From the NCBI RefSeq assembly GCF_003663845.1, contig NZ_RCCA01000001.1, positions 1,116,001 through 1,180,000 of the forward strand: 64,000 bases of DNA, given 5' to 3'. Shown here one piece after another: positions 8,831 through 17,122 of this stretch. The stretch comes from Chryseobacterium sp. 7 (lineage in GTDB: Bacteria; Bacteroidota; Bacteroidia; Flavobacteriales; Weeksellaceae). Position numbers and translations under genes: made by a program. Positions within the stretch are counted from its first letter, which is position 1. Every line of letters starts with the position of its first letter. The notes beneath the pieces were generated by a model. That model was not told the origin of the DNA, ran no database searches, and saw only the letters and a program-made list of their open reading frames with translations.

Positions 8831-9211
8831 TTAAGCCTCTACTTCATCTCCATTTTTGCACCAGTAGAGCGCGTTATATAAATTTTCTTTAGGGAAAGAC
8901 TTAAATTCTCCCGGCATCAGAACACTGAAAATACTGGTGAAATCACGTATGCCTTCTTTGTCTGTAACGATGGCTGAACGATTCCAGTTGGTAAGATTTT
9001 TCAATCCTAGCAACAAGTCTTCAAGCCATGCTCCTACGGTAAAATTATCCAGATCGGTATCCAAATACAATAAATAATTCAGTTCACCGAATTGCTCTAC
9101 CTTCTCTTTTACACGCGGAATTACCAGTCTTTCAAAATCCTCTTTCGTTACTTCTCCCGTTGCATTAAATGCTGCAACATTCTCCGGAGCTTCTGGAATA
9201 ATTGTTATCAT
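8831..9211 (-). CDS. STAS/SEC14-like domain protein (SpoIIAA-like fold)
   Basis: A 126-residue cytoplasmic protein. The pattern fits the SpoIIAA-like (DUF3478) family: an N-terminal strand NVAAFNATGEVTKEDFE, the central LNYLLYLDTDLDNFTVGAWLEDL, and a late strand-helix RSAIVTDKEGIRDF. Members are stand-alone STAS-fold proteins of unclear function, sometimes linked to lipid or membrane stress. It is monocistronic, and the neighbours give no clue. Confidence 0.8.
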   Translation of the reverse strand: MITIIPEAPENVAAFNATGEVTKEDFERLVIPRVKEKVEQFGELNYLLYLDTDLDNFTVGAWLEDLLLGLKNLTNWNRSAIVTDKEGIRDFTSIFSVLMPGEFKSFPKENLYNALYWCKNGDEVEA

Positions 9212-9295
9212 AATGAATATTTTTTGGTGGTTTAGTTTAAAAAAATAACAATAATTACACCATTATTTAATGCATTATTGTTAAAAAAGGTATAA

Positions 9296-9327
9296 ATATT
9301 GATATTTTACACATAAAATATCAATAT
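9296..9327. promoter_or_regulatory. Perfect 14-bp palindrome overlapping the start codon of the FAD oxidoreductase gene
   Basis: Left arm 9296-9309 (ATATTGATATTTTA), 4-nt loop CACA, right arm 9314-9327 (TAAAATATCAATAT). The ATG at 9326-9328 overlaps the right arm by two bases. Either a dimeric repressor binds the DNA, or the mRNA hairpin hides the start codon. Confidence 0.55.
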
Positions 9328-10531
9328 GAATTTGAAATCGAATGAACCTTTCTGGCTTTTAAAAAACGGATTATTAGCATCTTACCCTTCATTAAAATCA
9401 AACGAAGAATGTGATGTTCTCATCATAGGTGGTGGTATTACAGGAAGTCTGATGGCTCATCAGATGATAGAAGATGGTTATAATACAATCCTTATTGATA
9501 AAAGAGAACTTTGTAATGGAAGTACCTCTGCTACTACTTCAATGCTGCAGTACGAAATAGATGTTCCTTTGTTTGAGCTGAAAGAAAAGATAGGCGAAAA
9601 AGGAGCTGTTCTGAGTTATACGGCTTGCAGTGAGGCTATTGACAAGCTGGAAAAACTTTCAAAACTGACCCGATCCAATGCTGGCTTCAAACGAAAAAAA
9701 TCACTGTATTTTGCTTCAAAAAAGAAAGACGTAGAATGGCTGAAGAAAGAATACGAGGCCAGAAAACAAAATGGATTTAAAGTTCAATGGCTGGAAAAAG
9801 AGGAGATTTTAGAAAAATTTGAATTTGAAAATACCTATGGCGGAATTTTATCCCAGCAGGGAGCCAGTATTGATGCCTTTCAGTTTGCCCATGAGCTCTT
9901 CATGCACAATGTAAAGAAAGGATTGAAGATATTTGATAAGACTGAAATGGTAAAAGTAGAGGAGCATAAAGGGTTTAATCTGGTTACAGCAGACAGCGGA
10001 TTCGAAATCAAAACTAAAAAAATCATTTACTGTATAGGATACGAAAGTAAAAATTTGCTGAAAGAAAATTTTGTCAATCTGAAAAGCACCTATGCCGTCG
10101 TTTCAGAAATAGATAAAGATAAGTTTAAAAATATCAGCAGCACATTAGTCTGGAATACCGATGATCCTTATCTATACATGCGTACTACCGATGACGGAAG
10201 ACTTCTGATTGGAGGTGGAGATGAAGATTTTTATGATGCAGAAAAACGGGATACCATTTTGCATAAAAAAGAAAAAGAGATTCTGAAAAACCTAAACAGA
10301 ATAAAGCCGGATTACCATTTTTATACAGATTTTGTCTGGGCGGGAACTTTTGGGGAAACCAAAGACGGACTTCCTTACATCGGCGAACACCCAAAATTTA
10401 AAAACTCGTATTTTGTTCTGGGATTTGGAGGAAATGGTATCACTTTTTCCATAACAGGGATGGAAATGGCTTCTTTATTTATGAAGAGTAAAAAACATCC
10501 GCTGTCAAGATATTTTAAGTTTGGAAGATAG
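9326..10531 (+). CDS. FAD-dependent oxidoreductase (DAO family)
   Basis: A 401-residue enzyme of the D-amino-acid oxidase/glycine oxidase superfamily. The ADP-binding Rossmann motif is DVLIIGGGITGSLMAHQM (about residues 30-47), and the C-terminal GDE...GLPYIGEHP...GFGGNGIT closes the FAD site. Like the related YurR/PuuB-type proteins it probably oxidises an amine or amino acid, but the substrate is unknown. There is no Rieske domain. Its start codon is embedded in a perfect palindrome (9296-9327), which suggests tight control. It converges on a Crp/Fnr regulator. Confidence 0.88.
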   Translation: MNLKSNEPFWLLKNGLLASYPSLKSNEECDVLIIGGGITGSLMAHQMIEDGYNTILIDKRELCNGSTSATTSMLQYEIDVPLFELKEKIGEKGAVLSYTACSEAIDKLEKLSKLTRSNAGFKRKKSLYFASKKKDVEWLKKEYEARKQNGFKVQWLEKEEILEKFEFENTYGGILSQQGASIDAFQFAHELFMHNVKKGLKIFDKTEMVKVEEHKGFNLVTADSGFEIKTKKIIYCIGYESKNLLKENFVNLKSTYAVVSEIDKDKFKNISSTLVWNTDDPYLYMRTTDDGRLLIGGGDEDFYDAEKRDTILHKKEKEILKNLNRIKPDYHFYTDFVWAGTFGETKDGLPYIGEHPKFKNSYFVLGFGGNGITFSITGMEMASLFMKSKKHPLSRYFKFGR

Positions 10532-10563
10532 TATTTCAAATCTCTTTTTCTTTTTTTTGAAGA

Positions 10564-11145
10564 CTACTTATTTTGTATAAAATATCTTTTTTTCAGTCTG
10601 CTTAAAGATACCGGATGCATTCCCAAATAGGTGGCGAGGTCTTTGGATTTTACCCGTAGAATTAATTTTGCATTTTGTTGAAGCAACTGCAAATATCTCT
10701 CTTCAGGAGTTAGGCTCAGAAAAGAATAGAAGTGCCCATACATTGCCATTGCGGTATTTTTCCAATACATTAAAAGCAGCCTTCCAATATTGGGATAATC
10801 TTTAATAGTATCTTCCAGTTCAGCATAATTGAGTAAAAACATAGTCGTTTCTTCTAGTGTCTCATAGGTTACCGTAGAGGGACGGTTGAGTGCTAAAACT
10901 TCCATTGAACCATAAGGCTGATTTTCATAAACAATCCAGACCGTTTTATTATTCTTATCATAGACTCTGATTAAACCACTGAGTATTATACCTACCTGGC
11001 TTATTTGTTCTCCCCGGTGTAATACTATTTTATTCATAGGATAGGTCACCAATTGAGCCATTTCAAGCAGCTTTTCTTTATCTTTTTCAGTAAGAAAATC
11101 ATTTTGTTCGAAATAGATTTTGGTGAATTCGTTCGATTTTATCAT
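10564..11145 (-). CDS. Crp/Fnr family transcriptional regulator
   Basis: A 193-residue protein. The cyclic-nucleotide-binding-type beta-roll (about residues 25-115, ILHRGEQISQVGIILSGLIRVY) is followed by a dimer helix and a C-terminal helix-turn-helix (SKDLATYLGMHPVSLSRLKKR). It has no Fnr-type cysteine cluster and the classical cAMP-contact residues are not evident, as is usual for this Bacteroidota subgroup. The target is unknown. A long AT-rich region (442 bp) lies upstream and includes a possible small RNA. Confidence 0.88.
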   Translation of the reverse strand: MIKSNEFTKIYFEQNDFLTEKDKEKLLEMAQLVTYPMNKIVLHRGEQISQVGIILSGLIRVYDKNNKTVWIVYENQPYGSMEVLALNRPSTVTYETLEETTMFLLNYAELEDTIKDYPNIGRLLLMYWKNTAMAMYGHFYSFLSLTPEERYLQLLQQNAKLILRVKSKDLATYLGMHPVSLSRLKKRYFIQNK

Positions 11146-11345
11146 TTGTTGTTTTTGTATTGCTAATTTATGAGTTTATCCAACATTTATGTCTTAATAA
11201 ATCACAAAAAAACAATAATTTATGGTGTTTTTTTGCAGCAAATTCGGGTATATTTCATTTATTAACTTTTGTTGAAAATTAATTATCATCTGTTAATAAA
11301 TACTCATTATTTCACTATGTTAAGATTTTTTAATGATAGTTTATA

Positions 11346-11493
11346 TACATTTGTAAGTATGATTAATAGAAGATTAAAGAGATGTATACAAATCAAAAAA
11401 ATATTTTTTTTCATTAAGTTTTGTTTGGTTGTTCTTTGAATACAACCAGATTTATTACATGTGTTTTGCCGCTTCGCCTGAAGCGGTTTTCTT
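11346..11493 (+). ncRNA. Candidate small RNA with its own promoter and terminator
   Basis: In a 442-bp gene-free gap flanked only by minus-strand genes, a perfect -7 box TACATTTG lies at 11346-11353 on the plus strand. About 115 bp further on is a rho-independent terminator: CCGCTTC 11469-11475, GAAGCGG 11480-11486, then TTTTCTT. Between them is a hairpin GGTTGT...ACAACC and an 11-codon open frame starting near 11382. The -33 element is weak (TTA). The predicted transcript is about 130 nt. No known family was recognised. Confidence 0.35.
11469..11493 (+). terminator. Plus-strand terminator with no annotated gene upstream
   Basis: CCGCTTC-GCCT-GAAGCGG followed by TTTTCTT. The only genes nearby are on the minus strand, so it implies a plus-strand transcript. 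Confidence 0.65.
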
Positions 11494-11534
11494 ATAAAAA
11501 CAAAGATCTTGTTAATAACACTAATAAAATAAAA

Positions 11535-11560
11535 TCCAGCAAAAAAATTGCTGGACTTTT
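11535..11560 (-). terminator. Terminator of the DUF4139 gene
   Basis: TCCAGCAA (11535-11542) pairs with TTGCTGGA (11548-11555). On the minus strand it is followed by a T-rich run. Confidence 0.75.
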
Positions 11561-11587
11561 CATGTTTGATTAAAATATATTTCTAAA

Positions 11588-13189
11588 TTATCTGCTATAA
11601 TACTGGATCTGCATCTCTTTTGGATATTTCACTTCGTAAGAGAAAGTGATCTTCTCTGAACTGCCCGATCCAATGTTTTTATTCCATAAAATACTTCCGG
11701 TTTTTTCATCGGGAATTCCACCTCCAAGGTTTATTGTTTTTACCAGAATCTTAGAGTTTTCACTGATGGGAAGCTGGTCAAGAATTTCCAGTTCAATATT
11801 TTCTTTCGTATTATTTCTAATGCTGATCTGGTAAGACTCAGTTTCCCATTTATTAGCATTCATTGCTTTTTGAGATGTTTTATCTTCAAGCTTGATTCTC
11901 TTTACCGTAATTCTTTCATCCACTCCCAAAGAAATCGGGAATTCATCTTTTACATAATTGCTTGTGATATTGGTTTTTCCTATATAATTATCCTCAAAAT
12001 AGATATTAGCTTCTCCATTGATGAGGTTGAGGTTTTGCCAGTTTTTCACAAAAGCCATCAGAAATACCTGATTGTTCAGCTTCGGAACCGTATGATATTT
12101 GTAGGTAGCATCAACCAGTTTTTTATCAAGAATCACATATTGTTCTTTTTCCTGGCTTACGATGGTCTGATTGTAGTTCAATTCATAAATCACATTCATC
12201 TGGCTATCTGAAACGGTAGCTACAGGAATCTGGCTTGGTTTTACAGCAACATCTTCTCTCATCTGATAAGCGTTTGCAGCTGAAATTTCTTTCTTAGATT
12301 TATATCCTGCTATTTCCATCTGAGAGTTGTAAGGTGTATATTCAGCTACATAAAGCGGAGATAAGATAGGTCTGTCCTGATTATAAGAAGGTCTGTAAGT
12401 AGAAACAAACAGTTTCACATTTTTCCAGTCCTGCCCGGTTTTCTGATAAATTTTGCCCTTATAAACCATTTCCAGCGGTTTTTTTACAGATTCCGCACGC
12501 AAATCGTAAGAAGGAATCCACCCTGCATCTGAAACGATATAACTTATTCCAAGATTCAGATTGGTTTCATGATCAGCAAGAATTTCCAGCAGAAGCTCTT
12601 TAGGGTTGGTATTTTTATGGGTTTGCTCTTCAGCAGACTGATTGTTGAGCTTGGCAATGCTTTCATCCAAAACTGTCTTCTGTTCATTTAAAAGAAATAC
12701 CTGATTGTCAATTTCAAGCATTCTCTTTCTGTAAAACTCAGTAAGCTTAATCAGCTGCTCCTGCGGTGTAGATTTATCATTGGTCGAAATTTTTAAATTA
12801 TCATTTATGATATGCTGTTCACCCGTCAGGTTTTTAATTTGAATATTCAGCAGGCTGACTTGCCTTTGAAGCTTTTTGTTTTCCGTTTCCAGCTTCTTTT
12901 CACTCTCTGACAATTCATCGTTTTTCAAAAAATTGCTTTGAGGCGTGATGGAAAGAAGTGTTGTATTTTTTTCAAGATTGATTTTATAGGTATTCTCATC
13001 CAGATTATTGGGAAGGTTGACAATCTTCACCATATTTCTCCCTTTTTGAAGACTCACATTCGTAGTTCCAAAAACTTTTGCCCCCTGTAGAAATACGGTG
13101 GCCTGTTTTACTTCAATTTCTTTTCTGATTTCCTGTGCTTTGAGAAAGGAAACCGAAAAGGTGATTAATATTAAAAAATAGCGTTTCAT
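11588..13189 (-). CDS. DUF4139 domain protein (mucoidy inhibitor MuiA family)
   Basis: A 533-residue exported protein. The signal peptide is MKRYFLILITFSVSFLKAQ. The N-terminal beta-domain (DUF4140-like, 'VKQATVFLQGAKVFG'), a coiled-coil of about residues 95-200, and a long DUF4139 beta-domain ending in ITFSYEVKYPKEMQIQY match the MuiA-type family. Their molecular role is not known. The protein is presumably periplasmic. It is the first of three minus-strand genes that share an upstream direct-repeat pair (here 13250-13280), so it probably belongs to the LytTR regulon encoded next door. Confidence 0.88.
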   Translation of the reverse strand: MKRYFLILITFSVSFLKAQEIRKEIEVKQATVFLQGAKVFGTTNVSLQKGRNMVKIVNLPNNLDENTYKINLEKNTTLLSITPQSNFLKNDELSESEKKLETENKKLQRQVSLLNIQIKNLTGEQHIINDNLKISTNDKSTPQEQLIKLTEFYRKRMLEIDNQVFLLNEQKTVLDESIAKLNNQSAEEQTHKNTNPKELLLEILADHETNLNLGISYIVSDAGWIPSYDLRAESVKKPLEMVYKGKIYQKTGQDWKNVKLFVSTYRPSYNQDRPILSPLYVAEYTPYNSQMEIAGYKSKKEISAANAYQMREDVAVKPSQIPVATVSDSQMNVIYELNYNQTIVSQEKEQYVILDKKLVDATYKYHTVPKLNNQVFLMAFVKNWQNLNLINGEANIYFEDNYIGKTNITSNYVKDEFPISLGVDERITVKRIKLEDKTSQKAMNANKWETESYQISIRNNTKENIELEILDQLPISENSKILVKTINLGGGIPDEKTGSILWNKNIGSGSSEKITFSYEVKYPKEMQIQYYSR

Positions 13190-13249
13190 TGTTTATTATT
13201 TTGAATTTCTAAAGTAAAATTATCTCTATTTAAGGCTGTAAATTGGGAG

Positions 13250-13280
13250 ACTTGGTGAAGCAGTAGTTTGACTTGGTGAA
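13250..13280. promoter_or_regulatory. LytTR-type direct-repeat operator upstream of the DUF4139 gene
   Basis: ACTTGGTGAA at 13250-13259 and again at 13271-13280, 21 bp start to start. The near edge is 27 bp from the -7-like TAATTTTA (minus strand, 13222-13215) of the gene starting at 13189. Confidence 0.75.
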
Positions 13281-13340
13281 TTTGGCAACACGCATAAAAA
13301 AAGACAGCTCCGGAGGAACTGCCTTTTTAAATCCGTTATT

Positions 13341-14015
13341 TTAAAGAATTTCGTATTTTGTTTTGATGCTGTATTTCAGCTTGATGTTTTCAATATTATC
13401 AAAGGAGAAATCTACCGGAGCATCAGCCATTTCCATTTGAATATTGCTTGCTCTTCCTTTATAAGCTGCAGGCATTATCATATCGCTTGTGTAGTCTTCT
13501 ATCTCTACAATTTCAAGAGCATTTCCTGTTTTTTTGCCCATGCTTTCCAACAAATAATCAGCTTTTTCTTTAGCTGCTTTCAAAGCGTTGATCTTCACTG
13601 CTTTTCTGAAATCTGCAATTTTGGTATTTTTTACCTCCGCAATATTCAGGCTGCTTACCCATTTTTGGTTCAGGTCTTCAAATATTTTGCTAAGACTTGA
13701 TTTTGTACTGGCTTTAAACTGATAGTTCTTAGAAAACTTGGCTGTTTTAGAATAGATATTCTGATACATAGATTTGAACTTGATATCCTCGTTTTTTACT
13801 CCCGCATTCTTTAAGATGTCAAATAATTTCTTTTCATTGTCTGCCAGATCGTTTTTATTATCAGCTTTTATCCCGATGCTGAAGATAATTTCATCCGGTT
13901 CTACTTCCATTTCGGCAACGCCTGTTACTTCAATAGCATTTTTCTTTACTTCCTGAGCATTTACAAAGCTTCCAAGAGTTAAAATTCCGATTAATAAAAA
14001 ATGTTTCAATTTCAT
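13341..14015 (-). CDS. SIMPL domain protein (DUF541)
   Basis: A 224-residue exported protein with signal peptide MKLKHFLLIGILTLGSFVNAQ. The SIMPL/DUF541 signature is clear: IEVTGVAEMEVEPDEIIFSIGI near residues 28-49, then NAGVKNEDIKF, FRKAVKINALKAAKEKADYL and a final strand 'LKYSIKTKYEIL'. Family members sit in the periplasm or outer membrane, and some assemble into large rings. The biochemical role is unclear. It carries the same operator pair (14082-14112) as its two neighbours. Confidence 0.93.
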   Translation of the reverse strand: MKLKHFLLIGILTLGSFVNAQEVKKNAIEVTGVAEMEVEPDEIIFSIGIKADNKNDLADNEKKLFDILKNAGVKNEDIKFKSMYQNIYSKTAKFSKNYQFKASTKSSLSKIFEDLNQKWVSSLNIAEVKNTKIADFRKAVKINALKAAKEKADYLLESMGKKTGNALEIVEIEDYTSDMIMPAAYKGRASNIQMEMADAPVDFSFDNIENIKLKYSIKTKYEIL

Positions 14016-14081
14016 AATTTCCTGTTTTAAATTTTTAATTCTGATGTAAAATTACGCAGATCAGTTACCGGAATCCGGGAG

Positions 14082-14112
14082 ACTTGGTGAAATGGAGCTT
14101 TCACTTGGTGAG
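14082..14112. promoter_or_regulatory. LytTR-type direct-repeat operator upstream of the SIMPL gene
   Basis: ACTTGGTGAA at 14082-14091 and ACTTGGTGAG at 14103-14112, 21 bp start to start. The near edge is 27 bp from TAATTTTA (minus strand, 14054-14047). The lead-in GGGAG before the first unit is shared with the 13250 copy. Confidence 0.75.
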
Positions 14113-14126
14113 TCTTGAAAAATGGT

Positions 14127-15041
14127 TTACTTCTCTTTATTTTTCTTCAGATCATACTTTACGCTGAGGTTCATAATATACTGTATGCCCACTTCAGGAT
14201 CGGAGTTATTGATGACTTTATCAAAACCTGTATAATCTGTTCCATCATAATAAAAGGTCTTTAATTTCCTTTCTTCTTTTTTGATATATCGGGTGTCATA
14301 TCCATAGGTGACACTGGCACTTTCAAGAGCAGTGTAATTCTGATATTGGGTTTTTGGGAAAATATAAGTAAAGCCTGAAGTGGCTGTAGGCTTGCCGATA
14401 ATTTCCTTTTTAAACAAACTAAAATAGTTTTCCTTCTTTTTGTCAAAAACAGCATACGCCTCTTTGAGAAGGTCTTCTTGGATTTTATCAATATCATTGC
14501 TGATATAATCTACTTTAATAATATCATAAATCTGGAAGTCTGAAGCTTCAGAAATCAGTTTTTCAATCATTGAGTGCTTGTTTACTGTAATAATGATATT
14601 TTTCTTGGTTTCGAAACCATCCATTTTCTGAATGGTTACCTGAGTGTCTTTATTAATGTCATAATCATAGATTTTCGTCTGCGAGATAAAATCCACAAAA
14701 ATGTCATCGTTTTTGATGCCCATTGATGATATCCTTTTTATAAAACCATTGATTCTCCTGTTGATATTTTCGATGGCAACTTTAGGCGTTGTAGCCTCTT
14801 CATTCAACCCTAAAGTAAGTTTATAGCGGTCTGCAGTTTTGTTCATTAATACTTTTACACTGACAACCAACGTAGAGTCATTCGTGAAATAACTATTGGA
14901 ATTGTTGAATTCTGGGAGGTTTCTGAGAGGAGTATAGTCATTATTTTTGTCTCTGTAAATCTGGTTTCCTCCTACCTGTGCTTTGGAAAGGCTTAAAAAA
15001 GAAGCCATAATGAGTAAAAATCCTAATGCCTGTTTTTTCAT
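14127..15041 (-). CDS. Second SIMPL-like exported protein
   Basis: A 304-residue exported protein with signal peptide MKKQALGFLLIMASFLSLSKAQ. The body has the SIMPL layout: VVSVKVLMNKTADRYKLTLG, then GIKNDDIFVDFISQTKIYDYD, then a long helix KIQEDLLKEAYAVFDKKKENY, and a final strand MNLSVKYDLKKNKEK. It is diverged from the gene at 13341 and longer. The start at 15041 is preferred over 15089, because the longer form lacks a clean signal peptide and would run through the promoter. It is divergent from the histidine kinase gene and shares its operator pair at 15105-15135. Confidence 0.75.
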   Translation of the reverse strand: MKKQALGFLLIMASFLSLSKAQVGGNQIYRDKNNDYTPLRNLPEFNNSNSYFTNDSTLVVSVKVLMNKTADRYKLTLGLNEEATTPKVAIENINRRINGFIKRISSMGIKNDDIFVDFISQTKIYDYDINKDTQVTIQKMDGFETKKNIIITVNKHSMIEKLISEASDFQIYDIIKVDYISNDIDKIQEDLLKEAYAVFDKKKENYFSLFKKEIIGKPTATSGFTYIFPKTQYQNYTALESASVTYGYDTRYIKKEERKLKTFYYDGTDYTGFDKVINNSDPEVGIQYIMNLSVKYDLKKNKEK

Positions 15042-15068
15042 GATTTTTAAATTTGAATTATTTTGCCA

Positions 15069-15097
15069 CAAACTTAGCCTTACGCTCATAGGGTCAA
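15069..15097 (-). promoter_or_regulatory. Promoter of the second SIMPL-like gene
   Basis: On the minus strand, TTG (15097-15095), an 18-bp spacer and a perfect TAAGTTTG (15076-15069). The operator pair begins 7 bp upstream of the TTG. Confidence 0.6.
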
Positions 15098-15104
15098 TGA
15101 CTAA

Positions 15105-15135
15105 ACTTGGTGAAAGGGAAACTTCACTTGGTGAA
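15105..15135. promoter_or_regulatory. LytTR-type direct-repeat operator between the SIMPL-like gene and the kinase gene
   Basis: ACTTGGTGAA at 15105-15114 and 15126-15135, 21 bp start to start. It is 28 bp from the -7 box of each of the two divergent promoters (15076 and 15164). Confidence 0.78.
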
Positions 15136-15141
15136 TAGTTT

Positions 15142-15171
15142 TTGAGCAGACTATATATATGTATATCTTTG
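15142..15171 (+). promoter_or_regulatory. Promoter of the histidine kinase gene, leaderless
   Basis: TTG at 15142-15144, a 19-bp spacer and a perfect TATCTTTG at 15164-15171. The ATG at 15176 begins only 4 bases later, so the mRNA should have essentially no leader. The operator ends 6 bp before the TTG. Confidence 0.65.
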
Positions 15172-15175
15172 TTTT

Positions 15176-16969
15176 ATGAAAATGCTTAAACTCTTTACGC
15201 TCTTTTTACTGACGCTTTGGGGAAGTACAATCTATTCTCAAACTACCAATAACAGCACTGCTGCTGTGGAAGAAGTGCAGGTAGAAACAAAGAAGCTGAA
15301 AAAAGCAATGGATACGAAGAATGAACCCGCCCAGGCAGATTCATATTATAACATTGGGGAAACATTTTTCAATGGCGGAAACTTTCCCAAAAGTGAAGAG
15401 TATTATACAAAAGCAAAAAATCTGTATGAAAAACTCAACGACAAACCCAATATTGAAAAAGCAACCCGCAGATTGGCCCAATCACAGGAAAAGCAGAACA
15501 AAATAACACCTGCTATCAGTAACTATGGCAGAGCGGCACAAATGGGCTACAGTGAAAAAAGTAAAGCGGTGAACTCTAATGATGTGGCAAGACTTTCTTC
15601 TCCTACACCCGAACTTAAGGCGGAAGCCATCCAGAATAATATCAATCTGAATAAAAAAGAAAACGAACAGGGTGATCTTGCAGAAAGCTACAGCCAATTG
15701 GCAGATGTGAATTTAAAACAGAAAGACGTTTCCAGTGCTGAAGAAAATCTGAATACAGCTTATAAAATTTCTAAAAAAGAAGCTCCTCAGCAAGCTCTTG
15801 CTATCAATCAGAAACTGGCTGATCTTTATGTCGAGAACAAAAACTATGATAAAGCTATTGAAGCTAAAAAGAAAGTGCTGAAGGAAGATTTTGTAAAAGA
15901 AAATTCACAGGAAAAGGTCAATCAGATTCAGGAGCTGGCAGATATTTATATTAAAAAGAATGATCCTAAAGAAGCGGTGGACCTGTTGAAAAATGCCTAC
16001 GGAATTGCTTTAGACAAAGGTCATACACTGGAAGCGCAGAAAAGTGTAAAAAAACTGGACAGCCTTTATGCGATTTCAGGAAATGTAGATGCATCAGTTC
16101 AGCTGTACAGAGATTTTTTGGGAAAACTTCCGAATCTTGTTTCAAAAGACAGAAGTCTGGTAGATAATAAAATTCTGGAAGATACGGAACAGCGAATTTC
16201 ACAGCTGGAAAAAGAAAAAGAGCTTAAAGACGAGCTTATCAGAAAGAAAAATCTCTTTAATTATGGTCTGATCGGAGCTTTAATTCTTTTAACCGGATTG
16301 ATTGTTTTTATTTTCAGAACGCTGAAAAAAGTTCAGAGCAAAAATAAGAAAATTGCCCTGCAGTCTTTGCGTAGAGAAATGAATCCGCATTTTATCTTTA
16401 ACAGTTTAAATAGTGTCAATCACTTCATCGCAACCAACAATGAACTGGAAGCGAATCAGTATCTAACCAAATTTTCGAAGCTGATGCGAGGAGTGATGGA
16501 AAATTCTACCGAAGATTTTATTCCTTTTCAGCAGGAGCTTGATCTTCTTCAGAACTATCTTGCTTTGGAAAAAACACGGTTTGCAGATAAATTCGATTAC
16601 GAAATTGAAGTAGATGAAAGCCTGAATATGCAAAATCTCCAGGTTCCGGGAATGCTTATACAGCCGTTTCTGGAAAATGCGGTTTGGCACGGACTCCGCT
16701 ACAGAGCAGATAAAGGATTTTTAAAATTAAGCTTCGGGAAAAATGAATCTTATCTGAAAATCCTTATCGAAGACAACGGAATAGGAATAGAAGAAAGTAA
16801 AAAGCAGAAAACACAGCACCAAAAAACGAGAGAAGGCAGAGGAATGAAAAATACACTGGAAAGAGTTCAGCTTCTGAACGATCTCTACAAAAAAGATATC
16901 AGCTGCTCTGTAAAAGATAAAGAAAATAACAGCGGTGTTCTGGTAACAATCCAGCTCAATCTGGGATAG
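15176..16969 (+). CDS. LytS/YehU-type sensor histidine kinase with TPR repeats
   Basis: A 597-residue sensor with four parts: signal peptide (1-21); periplasmic TPR-type helical repeats (about 50-330, such as PAQADSYYNIGETFFNGGNF); a single membrane helix (about 360-382, LIGALILLTGLIVFIF); and a cytoplasmic kinase. The kinase is the His_kinase (LytS/YehU) type, with the phospho-acceptor His405 in MNPHFIFNSLNSV, and a HATPase domain with FLENAVWHG, DNGIG and GRGMKNT. It is followed 153 bp later by its LytTR partner at 17123. Its promoter abuts the 15105-15135 operator, so it is probably autoregulated by that partner. Confidence 0.93.
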   Translation: MKMLKLFTLFLLTLWGSTIYSQTTNNSTAAVEEVQVETKKLKKAMDTKNEPAQADSYYNIGETFFNGGNFPKSEEYYTKAKNLYEKLNDKPNIEKATRRLAQSQEKQNKITPAISNYGRAAQMGYSEKSKAVNSNDVARLSSPTPELKAEAIQNNINLNKKENEQGDLAESYSQLADVNLKQKDVSSAEENLNTAYKISKKEAPQQALAINQKLADLYVENKNYDKAIEAKKKVLKEDFVKENSQEKVNQIQELADIYIKKNDPKEAVDLLKNAYGIALDKGHTLEAQKSVKKLDSLYAISGNVDASVQLYRDFLGKLPNLVSKDRSLVDNKILEDTEQRISQLEKEKELKDELIRKKNLFNYGLIGALILLTGLIVFIFRTLKKVQSKNKKIALQSLRREMNPHFIFNSLNSVNHFIATNNELEANQYLTKFSKLMRGVMENSTEDFIPFQQELDLLQNYLALEKTRFADKFDYEIEVDESLNMQNLQVPGMLIQPFLENAVWHGLRYRADKGFLKLSFGKNESYLKILIEDNGIGIEESKKQKTQHQKTREGRGMKNTLERVQLLNDLYKKDISCSVKDKENNSGVLVTIQLNLG

Positions 16970-17085
16970 ACTGAATCCAGGCGGGTTATTATTATAAATT
17001 AGTGAAGATTTAGGTAAATAAAAAGGCATATGCTTTGTATGGTTTGAGTCTGATTGTACGATTGGTTAAATATTACTAATTTGCA

Positions 17086-17113
17086 TCTGCAATCTATTAC
17101 CTGCCACCTAAAT
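17086..17113. repeat. Fragment of the dispersed GGTAGCAGGTGG repeat, inverted
   Basis: The stretch 'tctattacctgccaccta' is the reverse complement of units seen at 6273 and 26149 (taggtggcagg and ggtaataga). It sits directly before the response-regulator start codon. Confidence 0.5.
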
Positions 17114-17122
17114 TCTGATCTG

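Noticed and set aside
9296..9327. Fnr box in the palindrome
   Set aside because: TTGAT and ATCAA are present but 16 bp apart, not 4, so it is not a normal Fnr/Crp site.
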